5,654 nt of DNA from the NCBI GenBank assembly GCA_958445895.1, contig CAUCTV010000079.1, positions 1-5,654 of the forward strand, read 5' to 3'. This DNA comes from an uncultured Collinsella sp. Its GTDB lineage: Bacteria > Actinomycetota > Coriobacteriia > Coriobacteriales > Coriobacteriaceae. Shown here in pieces: positions 5,501 through 5,654 of the stretch. The position numbers and the translations under genes are program-made. Position 1 is the first letter of the stretch, and each line of letters starts with the position of its first letter. The notes beneath the pieces were generated by a model that saw only the letters and a list, made by a program, of their open reading frames with translations, did no database searches and had not been told where the DNA came from.

Positions 5501-5654
5501 CGATCACCTGGCTGCCGATCTCCTTGGGGTCGCGCAGCTTAATGACCTTGAACAAGGCGTTCTTGATGACGGAATAGGACAGGCCGGCCGCAATGTCGCC
5601 CACCGTGGCGCCTTCCTTTTGCGCCTGCTTGACGCGCGAGTTCATAAAGACCGT
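2565..5654 (-). CDS. Giant CoA-activase / DUF2229 / HgdB-like iron-sulfur fusion protein (5' partial)
   Basis: At least 1,029 C-terminal residues of a 2-hydroxyacyl-CoA dehydratase-activase-related protein; numbering here is from the Met at 5645. That Met is not the real start: the frame continues to the edge as T-V-F-M-N-S, matching the interior of BadF/BadG/BcrA/BcrD-type ATPase domains. Full family members are about 1,400-1,500 residues, with ATPase domains at the N-terminus. Residues 1-90 are the end of such a domain (GG at 51-52, GAYGAALLA at 81-89). A cysteine cluster follows (C119, C122, C126, C145), then a lysine-rich linker, a DUF2229-type domain (about 183-310; C235, C260, C274, C277), a conserved region with C463, and an Ala/Pro-rich linker (about 515-560). 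The second half resembles HgdB-like modules (C580, C625, C660; GVVGEILVKFHPTANN at 784-799; C889, C915, C921) and ends with CVSC (1002-1005). By analogy with HgdC/HgdAB it probably couples ATP hydrolysis to low-potential electron transfer through Fe-S clusters in the cytoplasm; its substrate is unknown. A strong terminator follows. Confidence 0.93.
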   Translation of the reverse strand, partial: TVFMNSRVKQAQKEGATVGDIAAGLSYSVIKNALFKVIKLRDPKEIGSQVIVQGGTFMSDATLRAFEQLTGVHAVRPDIAGCMGAYGAALLARDRAGADGTSTILSAEDIAHLTVTQKHVRCGRCSNNCQLTVNDFGGGRRFITGNRCEKGAGHKKQKTEAPNLFKKKNELLFDREVLSPDEAPRGTVGIPRALNMYENYPFWHAFFTRLGFSVQLSDQSSKKTYQAGIESMPSESVCYPAKMSHGHVMNLIDRDVDFIWMPCVRWERKEDPTAGNCYNCPIVMSYPTALALNIDEIREQNIEFLYPFVPYHDKTELKRRLYQVLAVDRVADAQAGRGRVRGPKITRSEVDAAVNAAFEADARFHEDIQTMGEEALKWVEDHGGHGIVLAGRPYHNDPEINHALPELISSFGFAVFTEDSLAHLVKPERPIRVVDQWMYHSRLYAVARFVTMRNDLDLIQLNSFGCGLDALTTDQVQEILEASGKIYTVLKIDEVSNLGAARIRIRSLMAALKDQEAERLAEATAAGETYEQGDAAPVAPSTDAPAFASRKYTFEAQRESASTAWPKVPFTEQMREEGYTILCPQMAPIHFDLVKEVFRGAGYNLELLPSTDHDAVEAGLRYVNNDICYPSILVTGQIMEAIESGRYDLSKTAVVISQTGGGCRATNYIALIRKALRESGHPEIPVISLSAVALGEDNPGFKVTPALLKQAVYAVLFGDVMMQMLYRCRPYEATPGAANALYEEYMARARKLAPKFNRHNYTKLCREAIRAFDTMPLVGEGTKPRVGVVGEILVKFHPTANNHVVDVIEREGCEAVVPGLLDFFLYSMSNAELQKDELGSSATTRAGMQALIKLVDWMRTPVEEMLERSRRFEAPERIGTMADKARTVLSVCNNMGEGWLLTAEMLDLIDHGAPNIICTQPFACLPNHVVGKAVIKELRRQHPESNIVAVDYDPGASEVNQLNRIKLMISVAKENMRAGKGFKLEKVAPLAMDEVTGQMRAHDGCVSCGSASEEAVASVAKRLGRGIKK

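Noticed and set aside
5643..5645. ATG as the true start of the large activase gene
   Set aside because: The frame continues open to the window edge, and the residues around it (T-V-F-M-N-S) belong to the interior of an ATPase domain, so the gene is truncated by the window.

Overview
The window looks like chromosomal DNA from a high-G+C, Gram-positive, strictly anaerobic bacterium. The most likely source is a gut Coriobacteriia member of the Collinsella type. This is an inference from the G+C-rich coding sequence, the very large 2-hydroxyacyl-CoA dehydratase-activase fusion protein, and my impression that similar intergenic repeats occur in that group. No rRNA or marker gene is present to prove it.

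Layout. (1) 1-343, plus strand: the C-terminal end of a membrane protein, probably of the DUF389 type, cut by the window edge. (2) 344-468: a convergent intergenic gap with two imperfect stem-loops and no clear U-tract terminator. (3) 469-918, minus strand: a small, less G+C-rich, unrecognised gene for a secreted or membrane-anchored protein. A possible 12-codon leader ORF (920-958) has a good Shine-Dalgarno sequence and ends one base before the gene's ATG. (4) 919-1188: the upstream region of that gene, with an imperfect palindrome near 1010-1036 and one copy of a repeat (1118-1158). (5) 1189-2148, minus strand: a complete 319-residue 3-hydroxyacyl-CoA dehydrogenase. (6) 2149-2564: a 416-bp gap full of secondary structure, with two more repeat copies in inverted orientation, a possible three-stem element at 2395-2497 and a strong rho-independent terminator at 2500-2536. 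(7) 2565-5654, minus strand: the 3' portion of a giant iron-sulfur CoA-activase/DUF2229/HgdB-like protein whose N-terminus lies beyond the window.

How the parts relate. The giant protein and the dehydrogenase are both CoA-thioester or radical-dehydration type enzymes on the same strand. However, a strong terminator and more than 400 bp separate them, so they are probably separate transcription units. The small secreted-protein gene has different base composition and looks like an accessory insertion between core genes. The least explained part is the intergenic repeat family. Its copies keep a nearly constant loop (core CGGAAGTATGCGGCAAA), and one flanking stem shows a compensatory base-pair change between copies, which suggests a conserved DNA or RNA hairpin.
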